A DNA stretch of 17,558 nt from Synergistales bacterium. Its GTDB lineage: Bacteria > Synergistota > Synergistia > Synergistales > Thermovirgaceae. The stretch's first letter is position 1. The number at the start of each line of letters is the position of its first letter. The DNA lies in the NCBI GenBank assembly GCA_018434645.1, contig JAHDOX010000055.1, positions 1 through 17,558 of the forward strand, read 5' to 3'. The position numbers and the translations under genes are program-made. Of the stretch, positions 6,901 to 13,968 are shown in pieces. The notes under the pieces were generated by a model. The model saw only the letters and a list, made by a program, of their open reading frames with translations, had not been told where the DNA came from and did no database searches.

Positions 6901-8389
6901 TGCGTTCACCTCCCGCCGCTGCCAGCATGATCCTTTCGCTGGTGGCCTCGTCGCGGTCAAAAGTCGCGGCGATGCGGCCTTCGCGCATGACTACGATGCG
7001 GTCGCTCATTCCCAGGATCTCGGGAAGCTCGGAGGAGATCATTATGATGGCCATGCCCTCGTGGGTCAGCCTGTTCATCAGGTGGTGGATTTCGGCCTTG
7101 GCTCCTACGTCGATGCCGCGTGTCGGTTCATCGAGAATAAGTATCCCGGGATTTACGCTGAGACCTTTGGCGATGGCGACTTTCTGCTGGTTTCCGCCCG
7201 AAAGATTGGCAATCTCCTGGTCGAGGTCGGCGTATTTTACGTTGAGTTCGGTAGTAAGCCGTTCGGCTTCGAGTCGCCGGTTCCTGCGGTCCACGAGGAA
7301 ACGGCCCAGGAGCCTGCGCACCAGTTGCAGGACCGTGGCGTTGCTCTCCACGGAGCGGTTCAGGAAAAGCCCCTGTAACTTCCTGTCCTCGGGGACGAGA
7401 AAGAGCCCTGATTCCAGCGCGTCGGCGGGGCGCTCAATACGGGCTTCCTCCCCCCTTATGAGGACACGTCCCCTGTCGAAGGGCTCCAGGCCGAAAAGAC
7501 ATCGGGCCACGTTGCTGCGGCCGCTTCCGACCAGGCCTGAGAATCCCAGGATCTCGCCCTCTCTTACGCTGAAGGAAATATCCTCGAGCACTCCCTGTCT
7601 GCAAAGCCCTTTTACTTCGAGTGCGACTTCTCCCGGCGGCGGAGCCTCCCTGGGGAAGAGGACGTCCACGCTGCGGCCCACCATGAGCCGCACTATGTCT
7701 TCTTCGTTGAATTCGCCGATGGGGCCTCCTCCGGCGTAGGTCCCGTCCCTCAGTACGGACACCGTGTCGGCCACCCTGAAAACTTCTTCCAGGCGGTGGG
7801 AAATGTAGATTATTCCAACGCCCTGTTCCCTGAGCTCGTCAATGAGTGAAAACAGCGTTTCCGTTTCGCGGCTCGAAAGGCTCGATGTCGGTTCGTCCAT
7901 GGCCAAAACGCGGACGTTCAGAGACAGGGCCTTTGCTATTTCCAGAAGTTGCCGCTCCCCCGTAGTGAGAGTGCCCGTTTCACGGTCTGCCTCGAAGGAT
8001 GCATGTACACGCTCCAGGATTCGGCGTGCTTTTTGGCGCATGACGGATCGGTCCAGAAAAGGGCCTTTTCTCGGTTCCCTGCCCAGGAAGATGTTTTCGG
8101 CCACTGTAAGGTGGGGAGCCAGGCTCAGCTCCTGGTGAATGACGGCTATTCCCGCTTCGAGCGCTTCCCTGGGGTTTTTCCAGTCCACCTTTTTGCCCGA
8201 GAGCAATATGTCGCCGGCGTCGGGTTTGTGTATCCCCGAAAGGATCTTTATCAGTGTGGATTTCCCCGCGCCGTTTTCTCCGACCAGGGCGTGTACCTCT
8301 CCGGCCTTGACGCTGAAGGCTACGTCGTCAAGGGCGTGAACGCCCGGGAAATACTTGTGAATTCCCCTTACGCCGAGTAACTCTTCCAA
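6887..8389 (-). CDS. rbsA: Ribose-type ABC importer, duplicated ATPase RbsA
   Basis: The 500-residue protein carries two tandem ABC domains, the standard size for RbsA/MglA/XylG. The N-terminal half has intact Walker A GENGAGKST, signature LTTGERQ and Walker B VLAMDEPTSSL. The C-terminal half has a degenerate Walker A (GLVGSGRSN) but a good signature LSGGNQQKVAIAKGL and Walker B ILILDEPTRGIDVGAK. This asymmetry is normal for sugar ATPases of this family. The start is TTG at 8387-8389; AAGGA lies 10 bases upstream and the product begins MEELLGVRGIHKYFPGVHAL as expected. It is the only transport ATPase in the ribose locus and must serve both permeases. It is transcribed divergently from rbsK. 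Confidence 0.93.
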   Translation of the reverse strand: MEELLGVRGIHKYFPGVHALDDVAFSVKAGEVHALVGENGAGKSTLIKILSGIHKPDAGDILLSGKKVDWKNPREALEAGIAVIHQELSLAPHLTVAENIFLGREPRKGPFLDRSVMRQKARRILERVHASFEADRETGTLTTGERQLLEIAKALSLNVRVLAMDEPTSSLSSRETETLFSLIDELREQGVGIIYISHRLEEVFRVADTVSVLRDGTYAGGGPIGEFNEEDIVRLMVGRSVDVLFPREAPPPGEVALEVKGLCRQGVLEDISFSVREGEILGFSGLVGSGRSNVARCLFGLEPFDRGRVLIRGEEARIERPADALESGLFLVPEDRKLQGLFLNRSVESNATVLQLVRRLLGRFLVDRRNRRLEAERLTTELNVKYADLDQEIANLSGGNQQKVAIAKGLSVNPGILILDEPTRGIDVGAKAEIHHLMNRLTHEGMAIIMISSELPEILGMSDRIVVMREGRIAATFDRDEATSERIMLAAAGGERNVLL

Positions 8390-8548
8390 GGCAACGTCAT
8401 CCTTCCATATTTGAGAAGCCGAAAAAACGTGGCATACTGTAAAATAAGCTTACAAAGGCTTCGTTAAAGTATACCCTTTCAGGGACGGTGTGGAAAAGTT
8501 CATGCAACCGCGGAGGAAGGGCAGATATTACCAAAGGAGGCGAACCGC
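8390..8548. promoter_or_regulatory. Divergent regulatory region between rbsA and rbsK
   Basis: These 159 bases separate the two rbs transcription units and must hold both promoters. AT-rich elements cluster in the middle: CATACTGTAAAATAAGC around 8431-8450 and GTTAAAGTATACC around 8463-8475. TATACC (plus strand) and TATACT (minus strand) are possible -10 boxes, but I cannot pair either with a convincing -35. No regulator gene (LacI or DeoR type) lies nearby, and I find no long operator palindrome. A strong ribosome site, AAAGGAGG (8533-8540), ends the region for rbsK. Confidence 0.45.
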
Positions 8549-9502
8549 TTGGTTAAAGCCGTCGTCGTAGGTTCGGTCAACATGGACCTGGTAGTCGAGA
8601 CCGAAAGGCTCCCTCGTCCAGGAGAAACCCTTTCGGGCGGTCGTTTCAGCACCGCCGGGGGAGGCAAGGGAGCAAACCAGGCCGTAGGCACGGCACGGCT
8701 TGGGGCTTTCGTCTCAATGATGGGTGCCGTCGGTGACGACAGTTTCGGGACCTTGATGCGAAGAGGCCTCGAAAAAGAGGGCGTCGACTGCAGCCGTGTG
8801 GCCGTGAGAAAGATGGAAACTACGGGAGTGGCGGTGATAACCGTCCTTCCGGGAGGGGAGAATACCATCATAGTCGCCCCCGGAGCGAACGGCACCGTGA
8901 CACCCGATGACGTGAAAAACGGCGCGGAGGTCCTCGAAAGCGCAGATATCCTCCTGGTGCAGCTCGAACTTCCCGTGGAGACCGTTTTCGAGGCCCTGAA
9001 AAGGGGGAAAAACTCCGGGACGATGTCCGTTTTCGACCCTGCACCCTACAAGGACCTCCCCGGTGAAATCTGGAGATATGTGGACATAGCTGTACCGAAC
9101 AGGCTGGAACTGGAGGCGTTCACTGGGCTTGGCGACCTCGAGGCAGGTGCCCGGAAACTTCTTTCCATGGGGCCGCAAGCAGTGGTGACCACCCTGGGTA
9201 CCGAAGGCGCCTACGTGCTTTCCGAAGAGACAAGTTTCAAGATTCCTTCGTTCAAGGTAAAATCCGTCGATTCCACCGGTGCCGGGGATGCCTTTTCAGC
9301 TGCTTTGGCAGTGTCTTTGGCTGAAGGGTTTCCCCTCGTCGAGGCGGTGCGTTTTGCCTCGGCTGCGGGAGCGCTGGCCAGCACTGTGATGGGAGCCCAG
9401 CCGAGCCTCCCGCGCAGGGAGCAGGTTGAGTCTTTCCTGGAGCGTTTCCCGGCATTGGACAAAGGTGATAAAAGGACGGTCAGGGGGGTGGAGGAAAGGT
9501 GA
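8549..9502 (+). CDS. rbsK: Ribokinase RbsK
   Basis: The 317-residue PfkB-family sugar kinase phosphorylates D-ribose at O5, feeding the pentose-phosphate pathway. The N-terminus has VVGSVNMDLVVETERLPRPGET and the substrate glycine motif GGKGANQAVG. The C-terminal PfkB signature DSTGAGDAFSAALA supplies the catalytic Asp and anion hole. The length fits the usual ~300-310. The start is TTG at 8549 with AAAGGAGG 8 bases upstream and no better alternative. It is the first gene of the rightward unit; its TGA overlaps the GTG of rbsD, indicating translational coupling. The cytoplasmic location and pairing with rbsD make ribose the most likely substrate. Confidence 0.93.
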   Translation: MVKAVVVGSVNMDLVVETERLPRPGETLSGGRFSTAGGGKGANQAVGTARLGAFVSMMGAVGDDSFGTLMRRGLEKEGVDCSRVAVRKMETTGVAVITVLPGGENTIIVAPGANGTVTPDDVKNGAEVLESADILLVQLELPVETVFEALKRGKNSGTMSVFDPAPYKDLPGEIWRYVDIAVPNRLELEAFTGLGDLEAGARKLLSMGPQAVVTTLGTEGAYVLSEETSFKIPSFKVKSVDSTGAGDAFSAALAVSLAEGFPLVEAVRFASAAGALASTVMGAQPSLPRREQVESFLERFPALDKGDKRTVRGVEER

Positions 9503-9888
9503 AAAAAGGCGGTCTGCTGCATCCCGAGCTCAACTTTTATGTCTCGCTTTTAGGCCATACCGACCGGTTCTGTGTGGCCGACGCAGGGCTGCCCATTCCC
9601 GAAAATGTCTCGAGGGTGGACCTGGCCTATTTGCCCGGGCGGCCTTGCTTTTGGGACGTTTTGGAAGCGCTTTTGGGCGAGACCGTTGTGGAAAGGGCAT
9701 TCTGTGCAAAAGAGGCTTCGACCGAACTGAGGGAAGGCCTGAAAGAACTCCTGGGCCCCGAGTGCGAGCTTGTGGCGGTGCCTCATGAAAAGCTCAAGGA
9801 GATGGCCGGTTCGGTCAGGTTCGTGGTGAGAACGGGCGAATGCACGCCCTTTGCTAACGTGATTTTACAGTCGGGGGTTTTCTTCTGA
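9499..9888 (+). CDS. rbsD: D-ribose pyranase RbsD
   Basis: The 129-residue protein matches RbsD/FucU family landmarks: GHTDRFCVADAGLPIP with His20 and Asp28 at the same positions as E. coli RbsD, and the C-terminal RTGECTPFANVILQSGV. RbsD interconverts the pyranose and furanose forms of ribose (it also speeds anomer exchange), supplying RbsK with the furanose. GTG 9499 overlaps the rbsK stop (GTGA); GGAGGAAAG lies just upstream. The strict rbsK-rbsD pairing, here in reverse order to E. coli, supports ribose rather than another pentose as substrate of the locus. Confidence 0.93.
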   Translation: MKKGGLLHPELNFYVSLLGHTDRFCVADAGLPIPENVSRVDLAYLPGRPCFWDVLEALLGETVVERAFCAKEASTELREGLKELLGPECELVAVPHEKLKEMAGSVRFVVRTGECTPFANVILQSGVFF

Positions 9889-9890
9889 AA

Positions 9891-10862
9891 ATGGCTTTGG
9901 AGGAAAGTCGTACACGAAAGATTTTTAGGAGTTCTTATGCCATTCTCGGGGCGGTTCTGGTCGTGTTGTGCGCCCTGCTGGCCTTTATGGAGCCAAGGTT
10001 TCTGACGGTGGACAATTTTCTCAACGTAATGCGGCAGTCGTCCATTATCGGAATCATCGCCCTGGGCATGACCTGCGTGATTCTCGCCAGGGGGATAGAC
10101 CTCTCCGTAGGGAGCATCGTGGCGCTGTCCTCCCTTGTGGCTGCGGCGGCCGTACGCGCCGGCGTCCCCTTTTTCGCCGCCTGGGGGATAGCTCTTTTAG
10201 TGGGGGCGCTTTGCGGCGGGATCAACGGGGTAATAGTGGCCCGGCTGGGTATACCGCCTTTCATCGTCACCCTTGGCATGATGGGTGCGGCGAGGGGTGC
10301 GGCGCTTCTTTTTACGGGTGGAGCGCCGATCAGCAGCCTTTCCGGTGCCTTCAGGGTCCTGGGAACGGGGAGCGTGGCGGGAATTCCTGTTCCCATCCTT
10401 GTTTTTGCCGGGGTTTTCGTCCTGTTCTATGTGCTGCTCGAGCGGTCGGTCTGGGGCGAGCAGGTACGTTCCATAGGGTCGAACCCTGTTGCCGCCTGGG
10501 GATCGGCGATTTTGGTTCCCAGGATTACCGCTTCGGTTTTCATGGTGAGCGGCATCCTTTCGGCCCATGCCGGACTGGTGCTGACCGACAGGCTCGACGC
10601 GGCGCAACCCACGGCGGGCCTTGGTTACGAGTTCGGTGCCATCGCGGCCGCCGTTTTGGGAGGGACCCAGTTTTCCGGCGGAAAGGGGACACTCTTCGGG
10701 ACGGTCCTGGGGGTTTTGATCATGGGAGTGATCGGCAACGGGATAAATATCCTGAACGTCAACCCCTTTTATGAGCAGGTTGTAAGAGGCCTGGTTATCG
10801 GCGTGGCCCTGGTATTTTACGGTCGTTTCGCAGCCCGAGGGACGGCCCGGGTTTTACAATAG
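9891..10862 (+). CDS. rbsC: Ribose-type ABC importer permease (second copy, RbsC2)
   Basis: The 323-residue permease has the same fold as the product of 5941-6900. GMTCVILARGIDLSVGS and DAAQPTAGLGYEFGAIAAAVLGGTQFSGGKGTLFG are the family's two strongest blocks. The cytoplasmic coupling segment differs: the usual G-x-N-x-x-AA-x-x-x-GI appears as SIGSNPVAAWGSAILVP, losing the terminal Gly-Ile. It is not a recent duplicate of rbsC1, as conserved blocks are similar but the rest is clearly diverged. ATG 9891 lies two bases after the rbsD stop with only a weak ribosome site, so it probably depends on coupling to rbsD. It sits in one unit with rbsB, so it is likely part of the same transporter. Confidence 0.88.
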   Translation: MALEESRTRKIFRSSYAILGAVLVVLCALLAFMEPRFLTVDNFLNVMRQSSIIGIIALGMTCVILARGIDLSVGSIVALSSLVAAAAVRAGVPFFAAWGIALLVGALCGGINGVIVARLGIPPFIVTLGMMGAARGAALLFTGGAPISSLSGAFRVLGTGSVAGIPVPILVFAGVFVLFYVLLERSVWGEQVRSIGSNPVAAWGSAILVPRITASVFMVSGILSAHAGLVLTDRLDAAQPTAGLGYEFGAIAAAVLGGTQFSGGKGTLFGTVLGVLIMGVIGNGINILNVNPFYEQVVRGLVIGVALVFYGRFAARGTARVLQ

Positions 10863-10901
10863 GGCGAAAAGGATAAAAAAAAATAAATGGAGGTGGAGCA
10901 A

Positions 10902-11792
10902 GTGAAAGGCAGGAAACTTGTTCTTTCGTTGGTTGCAGTGCTTCTTTTGACCGCCTTCCCGCTGGCGGCGTCGGCGGCCCAGACCCTGGGTCTGGTCGTT
11001 TCGACGCTTAACAATCCCTTTTTTGTGACGCTTAAGGAGGGAGCCGAACAGAAGGCGCAGGAGCTTGGAGTGGCCCTGGTGGTTTACGATGCCCAGGACG
11101 ATTCGGCGAAAATGACGTCGGCCATGGAGGACTTGATCCAGAAGAAGGTGGATGCCATACTTGTCAACCCCACCGATGCAGACGCCGTGGTTCCGTCTAT
11201 CCTCAAGGCAAACGCCGCGAAGATCCCCGTTTTCACCATCGACAGAGGAGCGACCTCCGGTAAGGTGGTCTGCCACATAGCAAGCGATAACGTGGCCGGA
11301 GGCAAGATGGCCGGAGAGTTTCTGGCAGAGCAGATCGGCCGTTCCGGAAAGGTTGTAGAGCTGGTGGGCATTCCGGGTACCAGCGCGGCCCGAGACAGGG
11401 GCAAGGGGTTCCATGAGGCCATGGAACAATACCCGGGCATCGAGATTGTGGCCTCCCAGGCGGCTGATTTCAACCGGGACAAGGGGCTTACGGTGTTTGA
11501 AAATATTCTCCAGGCCCAGCCGGAAATAGACGGGGTCTTCGCCCATAACGATGAAATGGTTCTCGGCGCGATAGCCGCAGCGGAAGCCGCCGGAAGAAAG
11601 GGCATAGTCTTCGTCGGATTCGATGCCATCGACGACGCGGTCAAGGCCGTGGAAGAAGGTAAGCTGGCTGCCACAGTCGCCCAGCAGCCCGGGGAAATGG
11701 GTCTTTTGGGCGTGGAATACGCCGTAAAGTTCCTTAACGGCGAGGATACCCCCGATTTCGTGCCCGTTCCACTGAAGCTGGTGACGAAGTAG
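10902..11792 (+). CDS. rbsB: Ribose-binding periplasmic protein RbsB
   Basis: The 296-residue periplasmic-binding-protein type I has a mature start QTLGLVVSTLNNPFFVTLKEGAEQKAQELG typical of RbsB. It continues with DLIQKKVDAILVNPTDADAV, FTIDRGATSGKVVCHIASDNVAGG and GVFAHNDEMVLGAIAA, the segments lining the ribose pocket. The start is GTG 10902: GGAGGTGG lies 5 bases upstream and the product begins MKGRKLVLSLVAVLLL, a classic signal peptide ending ASA. An in-frame ATG at 10887 lies within that ribosome site and is rejected. There is no lipobox cysteine. It is the last gene of the unit, followed by a hairpin. It is the only binding protein in the locus. Confidence 0.93.
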   Translation: MKGRKLVLSLVAVLLLTAFPLAASAAQTLGLVVSTLNNPFFVTLKEGAEQKAQELGVALVVYDAQDDSAKMTSAMEDLIQKKVDAILVNPTDADAVVPSILKANAAKIPVFTIDRGATSGKVVCHIASDNVAGGKMAGEFLAEQIGRSGKVVELVGIPGTSAARDRGKGFHEAMEQYPGIEIVASQAADFNRDKGLTVFENILQAQPEIDGVFAHNDEMVLGAIAAAEAAGRKGIVFVGFDAIDDAVKAVEEGKLAATVAQQPGEMGLLGVEYAVKFLNGEDTPDFVPVPLKLVTK

Positions 11793-11835
11793 GTTCCGGG
11801 ATTCCTTGAAAAAGCCGGCCGAAAGTTGGTTTCAA

Positions 11836-11868
11836 AAGGGGGAAGGGTTAAACCCTTCCCCCTTCTCT
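11836..11868. terminator. Hairpin terminator after rbsB
   Basis: A 13-bp perfect stem (11836-11848 with 11852-11864, AAGGGGGAAGGGT and its complement) closes a 3-base loop about 45 bases after the rbsB stop. The plus-strand tail is TCTCT rather than a T-run; on the minus strand the stem is followed by TTTTG. It probably ends the rbsK-rbsB transcript, less efficiently than a canonical terminator. Confidence 0.6.
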
Positions 11869-11890
11869 AGGGTACAGGAATTCTGCCCCG

Positions 11891-11921
11891 TTTTATAAAA
11901 GGCGTGTAGCCTTTTATAAAA
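11891..11921. repeat. Perfect 13-bp AT-rich inverted repeat upstream of the L,D-transpeptidase
   Basis: TTTTATAAAAGGC (11891-11903) and GCCTTTTATAAAA (11909-11921) flank GTGTA. Each arm itself contains the 10-bp palindrome TTTTATAAAA, so the site is a palindrome of palindromes, symmetrical at two scales. It lies 32 bases before the start codon at 11953, where a promoter or operator is expected; TATAAAA-type -10 boxes fall inside the arms. As RNA it would form a hairpin without a T-run. I cannot assign a regulator. Confidence 0.7.
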
Positions 11922-11952
11922 TAATTGGTGCAGAAGGGAGGAGATCCTTTGT

Positions 11953-12609
11953 ATGGGACTTTTCAGAAGACGACCCACCGTGGATTTCAGAAGAAAATCG
12001 CCCTGGCCGAGGCGCATACTGTTGCTTTTTTTGGTTGCGGCAGTGGCCGGGCTTGGCATATACGTATCAAGGGCCCAGTTAGGCGGCCTTGCATCGATCG
12101 TCAAAAAGGAAAAGCCTGAAAAGACCGTATCCGAAACGCCGCAGTTGCCCAAACTTCCTCCTGAATATGCGAACAGGGTGACGCAGCTTGTCAATGAAAA
12201 GGACCTCCAGGACCGATACTGGTTATGGATCGTGAAGAAGGATTTTACCCTGTCCGCCTTCAGGGGCATGGAACGCGTCGGGGTATATGAAGTTGCCATA
12301 GGTGAAAATCCCGGCGACAAGCAGGCCATCGGCGACCTGAGGACGCCTGAGGGAATTTTTACCGTGGAAAGCCTGCACGATTCGCGTGCCTGGGTACATG
12401 ATTTCGAGGAAGGTCCCGTCGAGGGGGCTTACGGTCCCTGGTTCATACGCCTCAAGACCGGGTGGCAGGGAATAGGCATCCACGGCACTCATGACCCTTC
12501 CACCCTGGGAACGATGACCACCGAAGGGTGCATCCGAATGGAAAACGAACACCTGCTCGAAATCCTGGAGTTTGTGAGCGAGGGCACGGTGGTTGTCATC
12601 GACCCCTGA
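11953..12609 (+). CDS. L,D-transpeptidase (YkuD domain), membrane-anchored
   Basis: The 218-residue protein has a basic N-terminus, a single hydrophobic anchor at about residues 22-40 (ILLLFLVAAVAGLGIYV), a linker, and a C-terminal YkuD catalytic domain. The active-site block is IHGTHDP (His177, His180) followed by EGCIRMEN with the nucleophile Cys193; TPEGIFTVESL is the usual substrate-strand motif. Such enzymes cut and rejoin peptidoglycan stems at L,D-bonds, making 3-3 cross-links or attaching proteins. The catalytic domain would face the periplasm. The start is ATG 11953 behind GGGAGGAG. It follows the rbs terminator and a large inverted repeat, so it is its own unit, possibly continuing into the next gene 31 bases downstream. 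Confidence 0.9.
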   Translation: MGLFRRRPTVDFRRKSPWPRRILLLFLVAAVAGLGIYVSRAQLGGLASIVKKEKPEKTVSETPQLPKLPPEYANRVTQLVNEKDLQDRYWLWIVKKDFTLSAFRGMERVGVYEVAIGENPGDKQAIGDLRTPEGIFTVESLHDSRAWVHDFEEGPVEGAYGPWFIRLKTGWQGIGIHGTHDPSTLGTMTTEGCIRMENEHLLEILEFVSEGTVVVIDP

Positions 12610-12640
12610 TTTTTTTGAATTTCCGAAAAGGAGCCTGCAA

Positions 12641-13303
12641 GTGTATAATTATTTTAAACGTGCGGCCATGAAACTTGTCCCTGCCGAAAACGCCGCCTTT
12701 TCTACCAACCGGAATCATTCCTGGTCCGCCCTTTCGCACGTTCTATCAGCCTGCGGGTTAATCCATTGTGGGGTAGTGAGGCCGGTGAATCATGTCTACA
12801 GCTGCACCTATGGACGTCTGAAAATTGAGGAAGCCATTTTGAAGATCCGCGATTTTACGGAGGAAGAAGGCCGTTACGACCTTTTTGTGGGGACTGATTC
12901 CCAGGTCGAAAACGGGAAAACGCTTTTCGTGACGTCCATCGTCGTCCACAGGGTAACCAAGGGAGCTATATTTTTCATCAACAGCAGGCTTTCGGAAAGG
13001 GTCTTCACTATCCGCGACAGGCTTATCGAAGAGGCATACCGGAGCCTGCAGATGGCCCAGCGTATAAACGAGCTGGGCGCAGCGCTCGGATGCGAAATCT
13101 GCAGCGACGTCAAATGCCTTACCATAGATGCCGATGTGGGTGAAAACGGGGCCTCCCGGGATGTAATCCGGGCCATAGTCGGAATGGTTGCCGCCTTTGG
13201 CTACAGCTGCCGTTTCAAGCCCGAATGTTCCACCATCAAGGTGGCCGACAAATACACCAAGGTCCGCGTGCCTGCAGAACCCGCGCCGGCACCGGCTACA
13301 TAA
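12641..13303 (+). CDS. YkuK-family (DUF458) RNase H-like protein
   Basis: The conserved region begins near YGRLKIEEAILKIRDF and includes VGTDSQ, FVTSIVVHRVTKGAIFF, CLTIDADVGENGASRDVIRAIVGMV and FKPECSTIKVADKYTK. These are the family's acidic RNase H-like positions; the biochemical role is not established. The start is uncertain. GTG 12641 has AAAAGGAG 7 bases upstream and gives 220 residues, but adds about 55 residues before the family domain. GTG 12776 or 12785 would give a normal-length protein but with poor ribosome-site spacing. A perfect TATAAT (12644-12649) overlaps the upstream start, which would fit a promoter for a downstream start. The frame stays open to 12593, inside the previous gene. 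The C-terminal tail is rich in Pro and Ala. Confidence 0.82.
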   Translation: MYNYFKRAAMKLVPAENAAFSTNRNHSWSALSHVLSACGLIHCGVVRPVNHVYSCTYGRLKIEEAILKIRDFTEEEGRYDLFVGTDSQVENGKTLFVTSIVVHRVTKGAIFFINSRLSERVFTIRDRLIEEAYRSLQMAQRINELGAALGCEICSDVKCLTIDADVGENGASRDVIRAIVGMVAAFGYSCRFKPECSTIKVADKYTKVRVPAEPAPAPAT

Positions 13304-13358
13304 AAGCAAAAGGCGCAGCCGGGAAAAAGTGTTAGGGCAGCAGGGTATTTCTGAACGC

Positions 13359-13395
13359 TTTTGCCATTGACACAGGAGTGGCAAAAATATACGCT
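13359..13395 (+). promoter_or_regulatory. Promoter with flanking inverted repeat (operator-like) ahead of the 130-residue gene
   Basis: TTGACA (13367-13372) is a perfect -35 box. Candidate -10 boxes are weak: TATACG (13388, 15-base spacer) or TACGCT (13390, 17-base spacer). The -35 box lies between the arms of a perfect 8-bp inverted repeat, TTTTGCCA (13359-13366) and TGGCAAAA (13379-13386). This is the arrangement of a repressor operator. A second small repeat, GCTAT/ATAGC (13393-13397, 13402-13406), follows at the expected transcription start. Confidence 0.5.
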
Positions 13396-13474
13396 ATTAC
13401 TATAGCAGGATAAAAGGGTTTGCGACCTGTTAGAGGAAGATCAAGTATGCAGTATCACGGGGGGAGGGACCACG

Positions 13475-13867
13475 ATGACGAGCAGGATGACTACAGGCGG
13501 AACCACCTATGTAGTGGCCAGAAACCCCGTGACCGGGGAATACCAGCTCGTGACGCGGGGTCGTTATCCCTTTGTCGTGATAGAAAGCCCTGAACCGATG
13601 CTCAGGCTGGTCAAGTTCGTCGACTTTTTAGGACATTACGTGGATCCTGTCGAAAACGGATTTATCGTTGCCTGTTCCCGGCCTTACGAAGGGGAGTACC
13701 TTACACGGGAGGGCTATGCCGCGGTGGTGATTGACGTGATGGAATTCGTGGAAAAATCCGGATACCGGTGCTGCATAGTTCTTTCGTCCAGCGTGTGCGT
13801 GTACGTCAACGCCGACGGTTCCATCCAGCCCGGACAGACGCCCGATCCGTACTCGGAAATTCTCTAG
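13475..13867 (+). CDS. Hypothetical protein, 130 residues
   Basis: I do not recognise this family. The product has no signal peptide or membrane segment. It starts with a Thr/Gly-rich stretch (MTTGGTTYVVARNPVTGEYQ), followed by alternating hydrophobic strands (YPFVVIES, LVKFVDFLGHYV, GFIVACSRPY). A helix-like region, YAAVVIDVMEFVEKSGY, precedes CCIVLSSSVCVYV and a polar tail. The pattern suggests a small alpha/beta protein, and a pair of adjacent cysteines (98-99) is notable. ATG 13475 has GGGAGGG about 6 bases upstream. Codon choice and GC resemble neighbouring genes, so it is likely real. It has its own promoter region and ends in a bidirectional terminator shared with the convergent DsrE gene. 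Confidence 0.75.
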   Translation: MTSRMTTGGTTYVVARNPVTGEYQLVTRGRYPFVVIESPEPMLRLVKFVDFLGHYVDPVENGFIVACSRPYEGEYLTREGYAAVVIDVMEFVEKSGYRCCIVLSSSVCVYVNADGSIQPGQTPDPYSEIL

Positions 13868-13899
13868 CATCGGCGGAATTTTGAAATACGACATAAACG

Positions 13900-13937
13900 A
13901 AAGGCTCTACGAGTTTATTCATGGGTAGAGCCTTTTT
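13900..13937. terminator. Bidirectional terminator between convergent genes
   Basis: An 11-bp perfect stem, AAAGGCTCTAC (13900-13910) with GTAGAGCCTTT (13925-13935), has a 14-base loop and continues into a T-run on the plus strand (13933-13937). The minus-strand tail is TTTCGTTT. It lies 33 bases after the plus-strand stop and 31 bases after the minus-strand DsrE stop, so it serves both genes. Confidence 0.8.
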
Positions 13938-13968
13938 CTGTTAAATGGGACTGCACGCTTTAGCTTCT

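Noticed and set aside
6458..7378. 306-residue plus-strand ORF across rbsC1 and rbsA
   Set aside because: It is fully antisense to two family-matched genes; low-complexity start and no homology pattern. It arises from the GC-biased third codon positions of the real genes.
6900..7739. 279-residue plus-strand ORF over rbsA
   Set aside because: Antisense shadow rich in Ser, Arg and Pro; rbsA has all ABC motifs on the other strand.
9968..10774. 268-residue frame inside rbsC2
   Set aside because: Shadow of a membrane-protein gene; Arg/Gly/His-rich product and no ribosome site.
13447..13560. Alternative frame starting at ATG 13447 upstream of the 130-residue gene
   Set aside because: It gives a charged, short peptide overlapping the better-supported frame at 13475, which has the properly spaced GGGAGGG.
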